Assembly: GCA_050246995.1 (NCBI GenBank)
Contig: JBFWVA010000006.1
Location: 194,480-258,479, forward strand
From: SHVO01 sp050246995
GTDB lineage: Bacteria; Pseudomonadota; Alphaproteobacteria; Rhodospirillales; Rhodospirillaceae
DNA length: 64,000 bases
Reading direction: 5' to 3'
Below are positions 47,001-54,512 of the stretch, in pieces. The notes under the pieces were generated by a model. The model worked only from the letters and a program-made list of their open reading frames with translations, searched no databases and was not told the DNA's origin. The position numbers were made by a program, and so were the translations under genes. How positions within the stretch are numbered: position 1 is the stretch's first letter; every line of letters starts with the position of its first letter.

Positions 47001-49486
47001 GCGGCGACCTGAGCGGGCGTCAGCGCCGAAATGCTGCCCGGCGCCAGCGCGGCGAACTGTTCAGAAGTCAAAGCGCCTATTTGATCAGGCGTGAGCGCCG
47101 CGAGGCTCGTTTGCTTCAGGGCGCGCACTTGCGTCGTCGTGAGCGCCGCAATTTGCTCGGTCGACAAATGGCCGAGTTGTGTTGATGTCAGTCCGCCCAC
47201 GCCCGGTCCGTTCAACGCCTGAAGCTGAGAGATCGTCAACGCGTCGATCTGCGTTTCCTTAAGTCCCGCCAACGCGTTTCCGCTCAGCGCGGCGATATGG
47301 CTCGTGCCCAGCGCCTGAAGCTGACCGACACTGAGCGCACCAAGCTGCGCGGACGTGAAACCGCGGAACTGCGCCGCTGTGAGGCTGGCGATTTGCGCAG
47401 GCTCGAGCGCTGCGATCTTCCCGGCGTCGAAGTAGGACAGCTGTACCATCGACAACGCGCCGAGTTGTACGGGCGTCAGATCACCGATCTGCGTCTCGGT
47501 TAGCGCCTTCACCTGAGTCGCCGTTAGGGCAATGACCTGGGCCGGCGACAAGGCCGCCATCTGCGTGCGGTCAAGACTTGCGACCGCCCCCGTGCCAAGG
47601 CTTGCGATCTGCTGCGCCGAGAGCGCGGCAATCTGCGTCGTACCAAACGCATCGATCTGCTGCGCGCCCAGCGCGGCGAGTTGCAGCGGCCCCAGGCCTT
47701 TGATCTGGGTTGAAGTCAGGGCCGCCACATCCCCGGTCAGGAATTGCGCCAACTGCGTTTCAGTAAATCCACCCATCTGGAGAGCGGTAAAGGCGCCAAG
47801 TTGCGTGCCGTCAAGCGAAGCAAGTTGTCCGGCCGTCAAAGCCTTGATCTGTATTGCGGTCAGGTTACGGATCTGGTCCACCGTAAACCCGTCCAGTTGC
47901 GTCGTGCTCAAGGAACCGATGGCGGCGACAGAAAGGCCGCGCACGAGAGTCCCGACCGCGGCGAGCTGATCGGCGGACAGCGCTTGCACCTGCTCGGTTG
48001 TCATTTGCCCAAGCTGTACGGACGTAAGCGCGCGGACTTGCGGCCCATCCAGCACACCCAATTGCGTGGTGCTGAGCGCTTTGAACTGGGGGCCGGTCAA
48101 CGCGCCGACTTGTGCGGGCGTAAGCGCGGCGATGTGCTCAACGCCAAGGTCCGCGACCTGCGTGGTGGTGAGCCCCTTGACCTGACCCGGCGTCAGCATC
48201 GCGAAGCGCTGGGGCGTCAATGCGGCCATCTGGCTCGGGCTAAGGAGTGCGATCTGCTGTACCGCAAGGCCACGGAGCTGAGCGAGAGACAAGGTAGTCA
48301 ATTGAGCGGGCGTCAAACTGGATACCTGAGCCGTCGTCAGCGCGGAAATCTGGACGGGTGTTAACGCTCCGAGTTGCGCCGAAGAAAGTCCCGCGAACTG
48401 CTCAATACTTAAGGCTTTGATTTGCGCCGGAATCAGCGCCGCGATCTGCGTCGTGCTCAGCGCCGCGACTTGCGTGATGCTGAGTTCAGCGACGTCCGTC
48501 ACCGCGAAGCCCTTCATCTGGCCGGCAGTGAAACTCGCCATTTGCGCTTCGCTGAGGACGTCGATTTGCGCGAGCGTGAGTGCCGCGATATGCGGGAGTG
48601 TCAGCCCTTGAATCTGTGCCGGCGTCAGCGATGCGACCTTTTCCACCGACAGGCCCATGATTTGCGCCGGCAGAAGACCCGCGATCAGGCTGGGGTTGAG
48701 CGCCGCAAACTGAGCGGCTGAAAAGGCATTCAAGGCCGTGGTCGACAGGCCCTTGATCTGAACCGGCGTCATCGCGGATAGCTGCGCCGTGCTCAAGGCT
48801 TCGACTTGATCCGCGTCGAGCGCGCCAAGGAAACTGCCCGGCAACATGCGGATCTGCGTAACGGTTAGCGCGGGAATTTGCTCATCGTGAAGCGCTTGAA
48901 TCTGCGTCACGGAGAACGCATTGATATCGCCCGCCAGCGCGGCGACCTGCGTCGGGTCCAACGCTTCGATTTGGCCCGCGGTCATCGCCTTTACCTGCAC
49001 GCCCGTGAGGGCCGTCACCTGCGCGGGGGTCAGGGCCTGGATTTGCGCGGCGTTCAGGAGCGCAATCTGGCTCGTGCGGAAAGCTTGAATCTGGGTCGCC
49101 GAGAAGGCTGAGATTTGCGTCGGCGCAAGAACCGCGATCTGCTCGGGCGACAGCGCAGTGATCTCGTCCCGGGAAAGTCCGCGGATCTGCTGCGTCGACA
49201 TGTCGGCGATCGGGCTGACATCAGCGGCTTCGACCTGGGCCCGGAAAAGCACCTGGACCTGATCGGATGTGAAACTGACCCGGTTCGCACCAAGGGCCGC
49301 GAGTTTTTCGGGGCTAAGGGCGGCCAGTTGCTTCTTCGAAAGCGCGGCGATCTGCGCTTCGTTGAACTCGGCGACCTGACTGACGGAGAATGCGCCGATC
49401 TGCTCCGGCGACAGCGCGGCGATCTGCGACGGCGCAAGCGAGCGCACGTCACTCAAGCCGAGCCCGGCAATCTGTGCCAGGGACAT
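44009..49486 (-). CDS. Giant octapeptide-repeat protein, function unknown
   Basis: 1825 residues from the ATG at 49486 (a TTG at 49573 would add 29 residues, RRRADSALRVGFRG and so on; no strong ribosome site supports either). From about residue 3 to the end the protein is a tandem array of 8-residue units, about 220 of them, with consensus Q-[IVL]-x-x-[LF]-[ST]-x-x, for example ALTPAQIAALTTTQVAAL. The only clear breaks are near residues 55-80 and 180-195. I see no cysteine, no signal peptide, no transmembrane helix, no RTX motif and no catalytic domain. It is monocistronic between the exporter operon and a DsbA-like gene. A solenoid structural, adhesive or scaffolding protein is possible; I cannot assign a family. 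Confidence 0.85.
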   Translation of the reverse strand: MSLAQIAGLGLSDVRSLAPSQIAALSPEQIGAFSVSQVAEFNEAQIAALSKKQLAALSPEKLAALGANRVSFTSDQVQVLFRAQVEAADVSPIADMSTQQIRGLSRDEITALSPEQIAVLAPTQISAFSATQIQAFRTSQIALLNAAQIQALTPAQVTALTGVQVKAMTAGQIEALDPTQVAALAGDINAFSVTQIQALHDEQIPALTVTQIRMLPGSFLGALDADQVEALSTAQLSAMTPVQIKGLSTTALNAFSAAQFAALNPSLIAGLLPAQIMGLSVEKVASLTPAQIQGLTLPHIAALTLAQIDVLSEAQMASFTAGQMKGFAVTDVAELSITQVAALSTTQIAALIPAQIKALSIEQFAGLSSAQLGALTPVQISALTTAQVSSLTPAQLTTLSLAQLRGLAVQQIALLSPSQMAALTPQRFAMLTPGQVKGLTTTQVADLGVEHIAALTPAQVGALTGPQFKALSTTQLGVLDGPQVRALTSVQLGQMTTEQVQALSADQLAAVGTLVRGLSVAAIGSLSTTQLDGFTVDQIRNLTAIQIKALTAGQLASLDGTQLGAFTALQMGGFTETQLAQFLTGDVAALTSTQIKGLGPLQLAALGAQQIDAFGTTQIAALSAQQIASLGTGAVASLDRTQMAALSPAQVIALTATQVKALTETQIGDLTPVQLGALSMVQLSYFDAGKIAALEPAQIASLTAAQFRGFTSAQLGALSVGQLQALGTSHIAALSGNALAGLKETQIDALTISQLQALNGPGVGGLTSTQLGHLSTEQIAALTTTQVRALKQTSLAALTPDQIGALTSEQFAALAPGSISALTPAQVAALAFDHGDVMTPGQLSGLTTSQVSGLPPSVIAALTATQLTGFTATTLAALTATQIGVLTSTQIGSLSTSQVAALTAGTIGNLTPTQLAALASTQWNALTPSAVGGLSATQIAGLAPSEIADIQRISGFASTQIRALTPEQVAALTTTQVKTLSSGSIEALTADQLGGLNPTQIAFLLPGATAGLTSTQISALSTDQLAAFGVGGFSGLSSDALAALSPTTLSGLATTQIGAISVTAVAGLSATQIDALTSQQIAALKPGQLGALTTAQVGALTTDDIAQLTAAQVSGFSVTSLAALSAAQFDALKPTQIAALSPQAVSSLTTTQIRELEPAQLAALSAVQVAAMTTTQIAALTPAELASLEASRLASLNATQIGVLSPAQLVALSTTQIAALSVAQVQGLTSTSVGALTAGQLGVLTPAQIFAMSATAIGGLSAAQLGGLTPVQVAALSNPSIGGFSSGQIVSLSNEQIGALTGSQMAALSQTAVAGLSATQLAALKAAQLGALTPAQIGALTVTQISSLATTQVAALSVGQIAGLKETAIAALTPAQMAALKPAQIGGLNTNVIAALTPAQIAALTPSQFAGLNATQVGSLSTTFISGLTPQAFAALTATQISGLKSTSIGALSATVLAALNTTQIAALSAGAVAGLSGSQISALSTGQIDALTTTQMGALSADAAASLTLPQLASLDTTEIGAMSATAVGALSAAQIEAFATTQIAALTPGHIGALSVTGIAGLSAADMTALTVSQLNAISGTAAGGLTADQISAIVTSRISALSTSAIAGLGAAQIDALSTAQVKVLTAAQMAALSPAALASLDGTQVTEMTAAQFSGLSAAQMAELAPETVGALTTTQVVSLRADQIGALSRLQLRAMTTGQFDFLSPAQVSALTTSQVPNLPVTQLAELSAAQFASLNSGQIGALTATQIQSLSTTQIAALTERQLSGLTTAQVAALTDTAIDALTATQIDALIPAQIGAFTTAQIAGMTAEQVAALQSAVA
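44009..49486 (-). repeat. Array of about 220 degenerate 24-bp coding repeats
   Basis: The octapeptide periodicity is reflected as a 24-base period over 5.4 kb. Units differ at synonymous and variable positions, so the array is old or under diversifying mutation rather than a fresh expansion. On the opposite strand it produces many long spurious frames rich in Arg and Gly. Confidence 0.85.
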
Positions 49487-49717
49487 GGACGCCGACGACA
49501 GCACCGGAACGATACCCCTAAAACCTACCCGCAGCGCTGAATCGGCGCGGCGGCGCGCAACCTGCGCCTGCAATCCTAGGTGTAGTTAATTTTGGTTAAC
49601 GGGCGGTTAAGCCAGGGCCATTGGAGTCATGGAAATCGGCGCATAGCCCCCGTTCAAACCCAATAAAATGGGCCAAACTCGAGGGCCGCTGTTACAAACG
49701 CCGCCGCTACGGCGCGC

Positions 49718-50410
49718 CTAGGATTTGGAGCGGGCGGCCGCGATCTCCTGCGGGAAATTAATTGCCGACGACGACGTCTTGGCCGACACCCCCGAAAGCA
49801 CCGTGGCATTCACGATATACCCGGGGGTCAGGGAGATTTTCAGGGCACGGGCGAGGTCGAAGGTCGCGATGATCTGCCCCGTGACCTCCGGCGATTCCAT
49901 GTCCACCTTCAGTTTCTCGACGTTCAGCCCCACCTTCCCCGCCATTGCGAAGATGTCGGCTTCGGTAAGCTTTCCACGATACCCCATCATCACCTGGTGG
50001 TAGGCCGCATACTTGCCCTGCTTCTGCGCGGCGAGAGCCGCCTTGGCCGCGACAACCGAGACCGGTCCAAGGATCGGGAATTCCTTCACCACGACCCGCA
50101 CTTTCGGATCGTCTGCGATCAATTTTTCGATACGCGGGTCCGCGGCTTTGCAGTAGCTGCACTGGTAGTCTGTGAATTTGACCAACGTGACATCGCCTTG
50201 CGGATTGCCCAGCACCGGCGAACCGGGATCGCGCAGCAGGCTACTCGCACGCGCCGCCGCCGCTTGTGCTGCGGCCTTCTCGAGTTCGGCTTTAACGATA
50301 TCGCCGTTGTCCGCGGCAGCCTGCGCAAGCACGGATGAGGACAAGGAAAGAACCGCCGCCGGGGCGAGCGCGGCGCCCGCGATGACGCTACGTCGTGTTC
50401 TTGAGATCAT
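49718..50410 (-). CDS. DsbA-family thioredoxin-fold protein
   Basis: 230 residues with a Tat-like signal (SRTRRSVIAGAAL) cleaved near residue 30. The active site is CSYC (Cys84-Cys87) in FTDYQCSYCKAADP, and the fold continues with VVVKEFPILGPVS and the cis-proline region SLTPGYIVNAT. This is the DsbA/BdbD-like group (also Com1-type). It would catalyse disulfide exchange in the periplasm. A preceding coiled segment (KAELEKAAAQAAAARA, 40-55) is common in the alphaproteobacterial members. It lies 28 bases downstream of the membrane glycan-type gene and 232 upstream of the repeat gene's start; whether it serves them is unknown. Confidence 0.88.
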   Translation of the reverse strand: MISRTRRSVIAGAALAPAAVLSLSSSVLAQAAADNGDIVKAELEKAAAQAAAARASSLLRDPGSPVLGNPQGDVTLVKFTDYQCSYCKAADPRIEKLIADDPKVRVVVKEFPILGPVSVVAAKAALAAQKQGKYAAYHQVMMGYRGKLTEADIFAMAGKVGLNVEKLKVDMESPEVTGQIIATFDLARALKISLTPGYIVNATVLSGVSAKTSSSAINFPQEIAAARSKS

Positions 50411-50438
50411 CGCTAAAGCTCCCTTTTTCCTTTGGCCC

Positions 50439-51641
50439 TTATTTGGCCGTCGCGCGCCAGTTCTCGATCATGAACTGCACGTCGTCCGTCTGAATGACGA
50501 CTCTAGTGACGGAGAAAACCAGAATGCAATAGAGCATATACTTCGCTGCGGTGTTGAGTAGAACGCCAGGGTCCTCAAGACTCATCAAGGGTGTGTAGTT
50601 ACTGGCGAGAAGGATCATCGCCACCGCGAACCATCCGATCACGCGCTCGCCGCCCGCGGTTGGCCGCAGGAAATATGGAACCAATAACAGGGTAAAGATC
50701 AGCCGATAGTCCCAATTGCTCGCTGTTACAAAGCAAAACAAAAGCATCGTCCCCACAAGCAACGTGGATTCTTCTTCATAGGTGGAGAGCTTGTCACGGT
50801 GAGGAAATTTAACGCCCAGGATCAAAGCCACGACTGTTCCGGCCGCGAAGAGCGTGTAATTCACGCCTGCCGTGAAGGGATAGGTGCTGCCGGCGAATAG
50901 AAGCGTCACGGACTTGATGCCGAACGACAGGAACCCTGCGACTTCCGTGGTCTCGGAAATCTGCATAAGGTCACGATAAATCGCGATCATATAAACGATC
51001 ACCGCCATCAAGATTCCAAAGCTTGCGAGAGTCCGTTCGCGGAGGACCCTCATCACGGTCGCGGCGAGCGGATAGACCTTGAGGATCGCTGCAAGGCCCA
51101 GAAGTAGGGTCCGGTGCCGCCACGGCACGAGGATGCCCAGGGCGACGAGGCCGAAAATGATCAGATCGGTATTCCCGCGTTCCAACGCGAGCCACGTAGC
51201 GGGGGAAAGGGCGATAAGCGCGAGTCCGATAGACGCCGACGTGGTCTTTTGGGTCGCGATCAGCCAAGCAACGATGCCGGAAAAAAGGGCGGCTGAAAGC
51301 AGGCCTGCCGCGATGAGTCCATTCTCACCTGGAAAAAAGCGCCCGATCGACACCCAAATCCTTGGATAGTTTAGCCTGCGGTTACCTGGATCATTCGGGT
51401 TGACGACCAGCGGATCCAATCCTTGGTCCGCGCTAAGAGGTGCGGCGGTCACTACCCGGAAATCACCAAACGGTTGCGGCATGGCCGGGACAGTCAGGTG
51501 GGCGAACGTTGGCTTCCAGTCACTCGAAAGCGCCGCGATAATCACGCCGAAATGCGCGATCAAGAGCAGCCCCGCAAGCGCTAGACGCGCCTTCGACGGG
51601 AAACGGTTTGAAAGTGTCGCCACGAGACCCCGGTTCTGCAA
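50439..51641 (-). CDS. Polytopic membrane protein, GT87/DUF2029-like
   Basis: 400 residues with about ten hydrophobic helices. The motif ALERGNTDLIIFGLVALG (about 150-168) with Arg-Gly-Asn-x-Asp is characteristic of the DUF2029/GT87 family of polyprenyl-phosphate-mannose-dependent glycosyltransferases, and an N-terminal periplasmic loop with DPNDPGNRRLNYPR fits. The sugar and acceptor cannot be told. It is followed after 28 bases by the DsbA-like gene on the same strand. An alternative is a generic membrane protein of unknown role; the GNTD motif makes the glycosyltransferase reading more likely. Confidence 0.65.
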   Translation of the reverse strand: MQNRGLVATLSNRFPSKARLALAGLLLIAHFGVIIAALSSDWKPTFAHLTVPAMPQPFGDFRVVTAAPLSADQGLDPLVVNPNDPGNRRLNYPRIWVSIGRFFPGENGLIAAGLLSAALFSGIVAWLIATQKTTSASIGLALIALSPATWLALERGNTDLIIFGLVALGILVPWRHRTLLLGLAAILKVYPLAATVMRVLRERTLASFGILMAVIVYMIAIYRDLMQISETTEVAGFLSFGIKSVTLLFAGSTYPFTAGVNYTLFAAGTVVALILGVKFPHRDKLSTYEEESTLLVGTMLLFCFVTASNWDYRLIFTLLLVPYFLRPTAGGERVIGWFAVAMILLASNYTPLMSLEDPGVLLNTAAKYMLYCILVFSVTRVVIQTDDVQFMIENWRATAK

Positions 51642-51712
51642 AACAAGACGGCGCGCAACTATACCGTGATTGCGCGCCGCCCCAATAGTCTCGCCAGAAC
51701 TGGGCCCCGAAT

Positions 51713-52999
51713 CTAGCCCGGATAAGCCAACGCCTTTTCCATGAGCGCCATCCCCTCATCGATAAGCGCGTCCGAGGCCGTCAGGGGCACCAGGATTCGG
51801 ATGGTGTTACCGTAGGTGCCGCACGTAAGCAGGAGCAACCCCGCTTCGAGGGCCTTCGCCACGATCTTCTTGGTGCCGTCGCCGTCAGGCTCATTACCGC
51901 CGCGCGCCATGACGATATCGAAGCCGATCATGGCGCCCGGACCGCGAATGGCGGCAATCGGGTAAAGATCGTTGCGCTTTTCGAAAGCTTCCAGTTTCAC
52001 GCGGATACGTTTGCCGATCTCATTGGCGCGCTCGAGCAACTTCTCTTCCTTGATGACGTCGAGCACGGCGATCCCCGCCGCGCACGCGATTGGCGGGCCC
52101 CCGAAGGTGCCGCCCAGCCCACCCGGCGGTGACGCGTCCATCACGGCCGCGCGGCCGATGACGCCCGACAGCGGGAAACCGCCCGAGATCGACTTAGCCA
52201 CCGTGATCATGTCCGGTTTCACGCCGGAATGCTCAATACCGAACATCTTGCCGGTGCGCGCGAAGCCGGACTGGACCTCGTCGGCGATGAGCATGATGCC
52301 GTGCTGATCGCAAATCTTGCGCAGCGCTACCATCAATTCTTTCGGGGCCGGATTGAACCCGCCCTCGCCCTGCACAGGCTCAATGATGATCGCGGCGACG
52401 CGCTCGGGCTCGAGGTCGGCATAAAACAGGCGATCGATGGCGTCTAACGACGTTTGCACGGAGATGCCGCGCGATTCGACGGGGAACGGCACGTGATAGA
52501 CCTCGCCGGGCATCGGACCGAAATGTTTCTTATAGGGAGCGACTTTGCCGGTCATCGCCGAGGCCAGAAGCGTACGCCCATGGAAACCGCCGGCGAACGC
52601 GATGACGGCCGGACGGCCTGTCGCGACACGCGCGATCTTGATCGCGTTTTCCGTCGCTTCGGCGCCGGTGGCGAAGAAAATGGTTTTTGCCGGGCCGTCC
52701 ACGGGCGCGATCGCGTTGAGCCGTTCAGCGAGTTCAATGTAGGGCTCATAGGCCATCACCTGGAACGCCGAATGGGTGACCTTGTCGAGTTGATCGTGCA
52801 CGGCTTTCATCACCTTGGGATGCCGGTGCCCTGTATTCAGCGAGCCTATGCCGCCGACGAAATCGATGTAGCGCTTGCCTTCAACATCCCAGATCTCGGA
52901 ATTCTCGGCGCGCGCCGCGATTACGGCGGTGGCGTTGCCGACGCCCTTGGGAACAGCGGCCTGGCGGCGCGCAAACAGATCGGCATTCGATTTCGTCAT
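51713..52999 (-). CDS. gabT: 4-aminobutyrate aminotransferase
   Basis: 428 residues, class III PLP aminotransferase of GabT length. Motifs: GSLNTGHRHPKV, FFATGAEATENAIKIAR (PLP phosphate region, in pieces), ADEVQSGFARTG with the cofactor Asp, and TVAKSISGGFPLSG containing the Schiff-base Lys. AGGAG stands 6 bases before the ATG. GabT converts 4-aminobutyrate and 2-oxoglutarate to succinic semialdehyde and glutamate; gabD, which oxidises the product, lies at 59942. It is third in the minus-strand run aruI-like, aldehyde dehydrogenase, gabT, so it probably handles the end of an arginine or polyamine degradation route. Confidence 0.9.
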   Translation of the reverse strand: MTKSNADLFARRQAAVPKGVGNATAVIAARAENSEIWDVEGKRYIDFVGGIGSLNTGHRHPKVMKAVHDQLDKVTHSAFQVMAYEPYIELAERLNAIAPVDGPAKTIFFATGAEATENAIKIARVATGRPAVIAFAGGFHGRTLLASAMTGKVAPYKKHFGPMPGEVYHVPFPVESRGISVQTSLDAIDRLFYADLEPERVAAIIIEPVQGEGGFNPAPKELMVALRKICDQHGIMLIADEVQSGFARTGKMFGIEHSGVKPDMITVAKSISGGFPLSGVIGRAAVMDASPPGGLGGTFGGPPIACAAGIAVLDVIKEEKLLERANEIGKRIRVKLEAFEKRNDLYPIAAIRGPGAMIGFDIVMARGGNEPDGDGTKKIVAKALEAGLLLLTCGTYGNTIRILVPLTASDALIDEGMALMEKALAYPG

Positions 53000-53028
53000 A
53001 GGGTTCTCCTGGCCTTACGGCCGTCGTT

Positions 53029-54492
53029 CTATTTCGTTGCGGGAACAGTGATGTGCTTGACCCCAAGGAAGGCATCCATCCCCCAAGGTCCTAATTCGCG
53101 ACCAATGCCGCTGGCCTTGAATCCGCCCCAGGCGGATTGGACATAGGGCACCTGCGGCGTATTCACCCAAATATGTCCAGCTTCGATCTCACGCGCGATA
53201 CGCTCAGCATTGGCGGCGTCACCGCCGACGACCGTCGCGGCTAGGCCGAATTCGGTATCGTTGGCGAGTGCGATGGCTTCTTGTTCGGTATCGAACCGGC
53301 GCACGGCCAATACGGGTCCGAAGATCTCCTCGCGCCAGACCGGGTTGTCCTTCGGCACGTCGTCATAAATCGTCGGGGCGACGAAAAAACCCTCGCGCGG
53401 CAAGGCCTGCCCGCCTGTAAGACATTTCAAGCCATCGGCCTTCGCGCGCTCGAAAGTCCTGATCACCGCCCGGTACTGGTTCTCGGTAGTCATCGGCCCC
53501 ATATCCGCTCCGTCGGCGTAAGGGGAGCCCACTTTCATCGCCTCGGTCTTCTCCACGAGGCGCGCCATCACCTTGTCGGCGATCTTCCGATCGATAACCA
53601 GACGTGAGGTCGCCGAGCACATCTGGCCCGCATTGAAGAAAATCCCGGCCATGATGAGATCCACGGCGTCTTCTACCGGAGCATCGCCAAGCACCACGAT
53701 CGGCGACTTACCGCCCAGCTCCAGCGAAACCGGTACGACATTATGCGCGGCGGCGCTCATGACTTTCGACCCCACCGCGTTGCTGCCGGTGAACGAAAGT
53801 TTGCGCAGGCGCTTATCGGCGGTCAAAGCAGCGCCCGAAGCGGCGCCGCCGGTAATGATGTTGAGCACACCGGCCGGCAAGCCGATCTCGGCGGCGATAT
53901 CGCCATAGATCAATTCGGCAAGAGGCGTGAAGGAGGCCGTTTTGATCACGACCGTGCATCCGGCCGCAAGCGCGGGAGCAATTTTCCAGGCGCTCGTCAC
54001 CATCGGGAAATTCCACGGGACGATCATCCCGACGGGACCAAGGGGCTCGTAACGCGTCTTGCCCGCGTGCGCGGGATCGGGAAGCGCGACGCTCGTATCT
54101 TGGCGTTTGTCGAGCGCTTCGGCGAGGTCACCGTAGTAGGCGAAAGTCGCGACCGCATCCGATGCATCGATCTCGGCTTCGCGCCGCGGCTTGCCGTTGT
54201 TGCGCATCAGAAGGTCGATGATGGCTTCACGGCGCCCCATGAGCTTGTCGGCGATGTCGCGCAGGAAGCGCGCACGCTCGCGCCCTGGAAGATGGGACCA
54301 CGCGGGAAAAGCGTCCACAGCGGCGCTCACAGCGGCGGTAACGTCCGAAGCGGCCGCGCTCGCGAGTTCAGCGAGGACCGCGCCGGTGGATGGGTCGGTC
54401 ACGGAAATGCGTTCGTCACCGGTGGCGGCGTGCCAGGCGCCGCCGATAAAAAGGCTGCGGTCGCGCTTGATCAAAGCGTTGTCGGTCATCAA
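53029..54492 (-). CDS. NAD(P)-dependent aldehyde dehydrogenase (guanidinobutyraldehyde/aminobutyraldehyde type inferred)
   Basis: 487 residues, full-length ALDH. Seen: IVPWNFPMVTSAWK (cofactor loop), SFTGSNAVG, LELGGKSP with the general-base Glu, NAGQMCSATSRL with the catalytic Cys, and EEIFGPV. The family cannot be split by motif alone: betaine aldehyde, 4-aminobutyraldehyde and 4-guanidinobutyraldehyde dehydrogenases look alike. Placement between an AruI-like decarboxylase and gabT favours oxidation of 4-guanidinobutyraldehyde (KauB-like). The start has ATG-ATG; either may be used. Separated from aruI-like by 20 bases and from gabT by 29, so one transcript. Confidence 0.85.
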   Translation of the reverse strand: MMTDNALIKRDRSLFIGGAWHAATGDERISVTDPSTGAVLAELASAAASDVTAAVSAAVDAFPAWSHLPGRERARFLRDIADKLMGRREAIIDLLMRNNGKPRREAEIDASDAVATFAYYGDLAEALDKRQDTSVALPDPAHAGKTRYEPLGPVGMIVPWNFPMVTSAWKIAPALAAGCTVVIKTASFTPLAELIYGDIAAEIGLPAGVLNIITGGAASGAALTADKRLRKLSFTGSNAVGSKVMSAAAHNVVPVSLELGGKSPIVVLGDAPVEDAVDLIMAGIFFNAGQMCSATSRLVIDRKIADKVMARLVEKTEAMKVGSPYADGADMGPMTTENQYRAVIRTFERAKADGLKCLTGGQALPREGFFVAPTIYDDVPKDNPVWREEIFGPVLAVRRFDTEQEAIALANDTEFGLAATVVGGDAANAERIAREIEAGHIWVNTPQVPYVQSAWGGFKASGIGRELGPWGMDAFLGVKHITVPATK

Positions 54493-54512
54493 TCGGGCCT
54501 CTTCAGGAAGCG

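Noticed and set aside
44009..49486. CRISPR array or TALE-like repeat
   Set aside because: Units are 24 bases with no unique spacers, and the protein period is 8 residues, not 33-35, with no RVD positions.
44070..49540. Many long plus-strand frames rich in Arg, Gly and Leu across the repeat gene
   Set aside because: They are the reverse complement of a degenerate 24-base coding repeat; only the minus frame shows a consistent hydrophobic/polar period and one unbroken 1.8 kb-codon frame.
52454..53146. 230-codon plus frame antisense to gabT
   Set aside because: Shadow of the PLP aminotransferase; no ribosome site.
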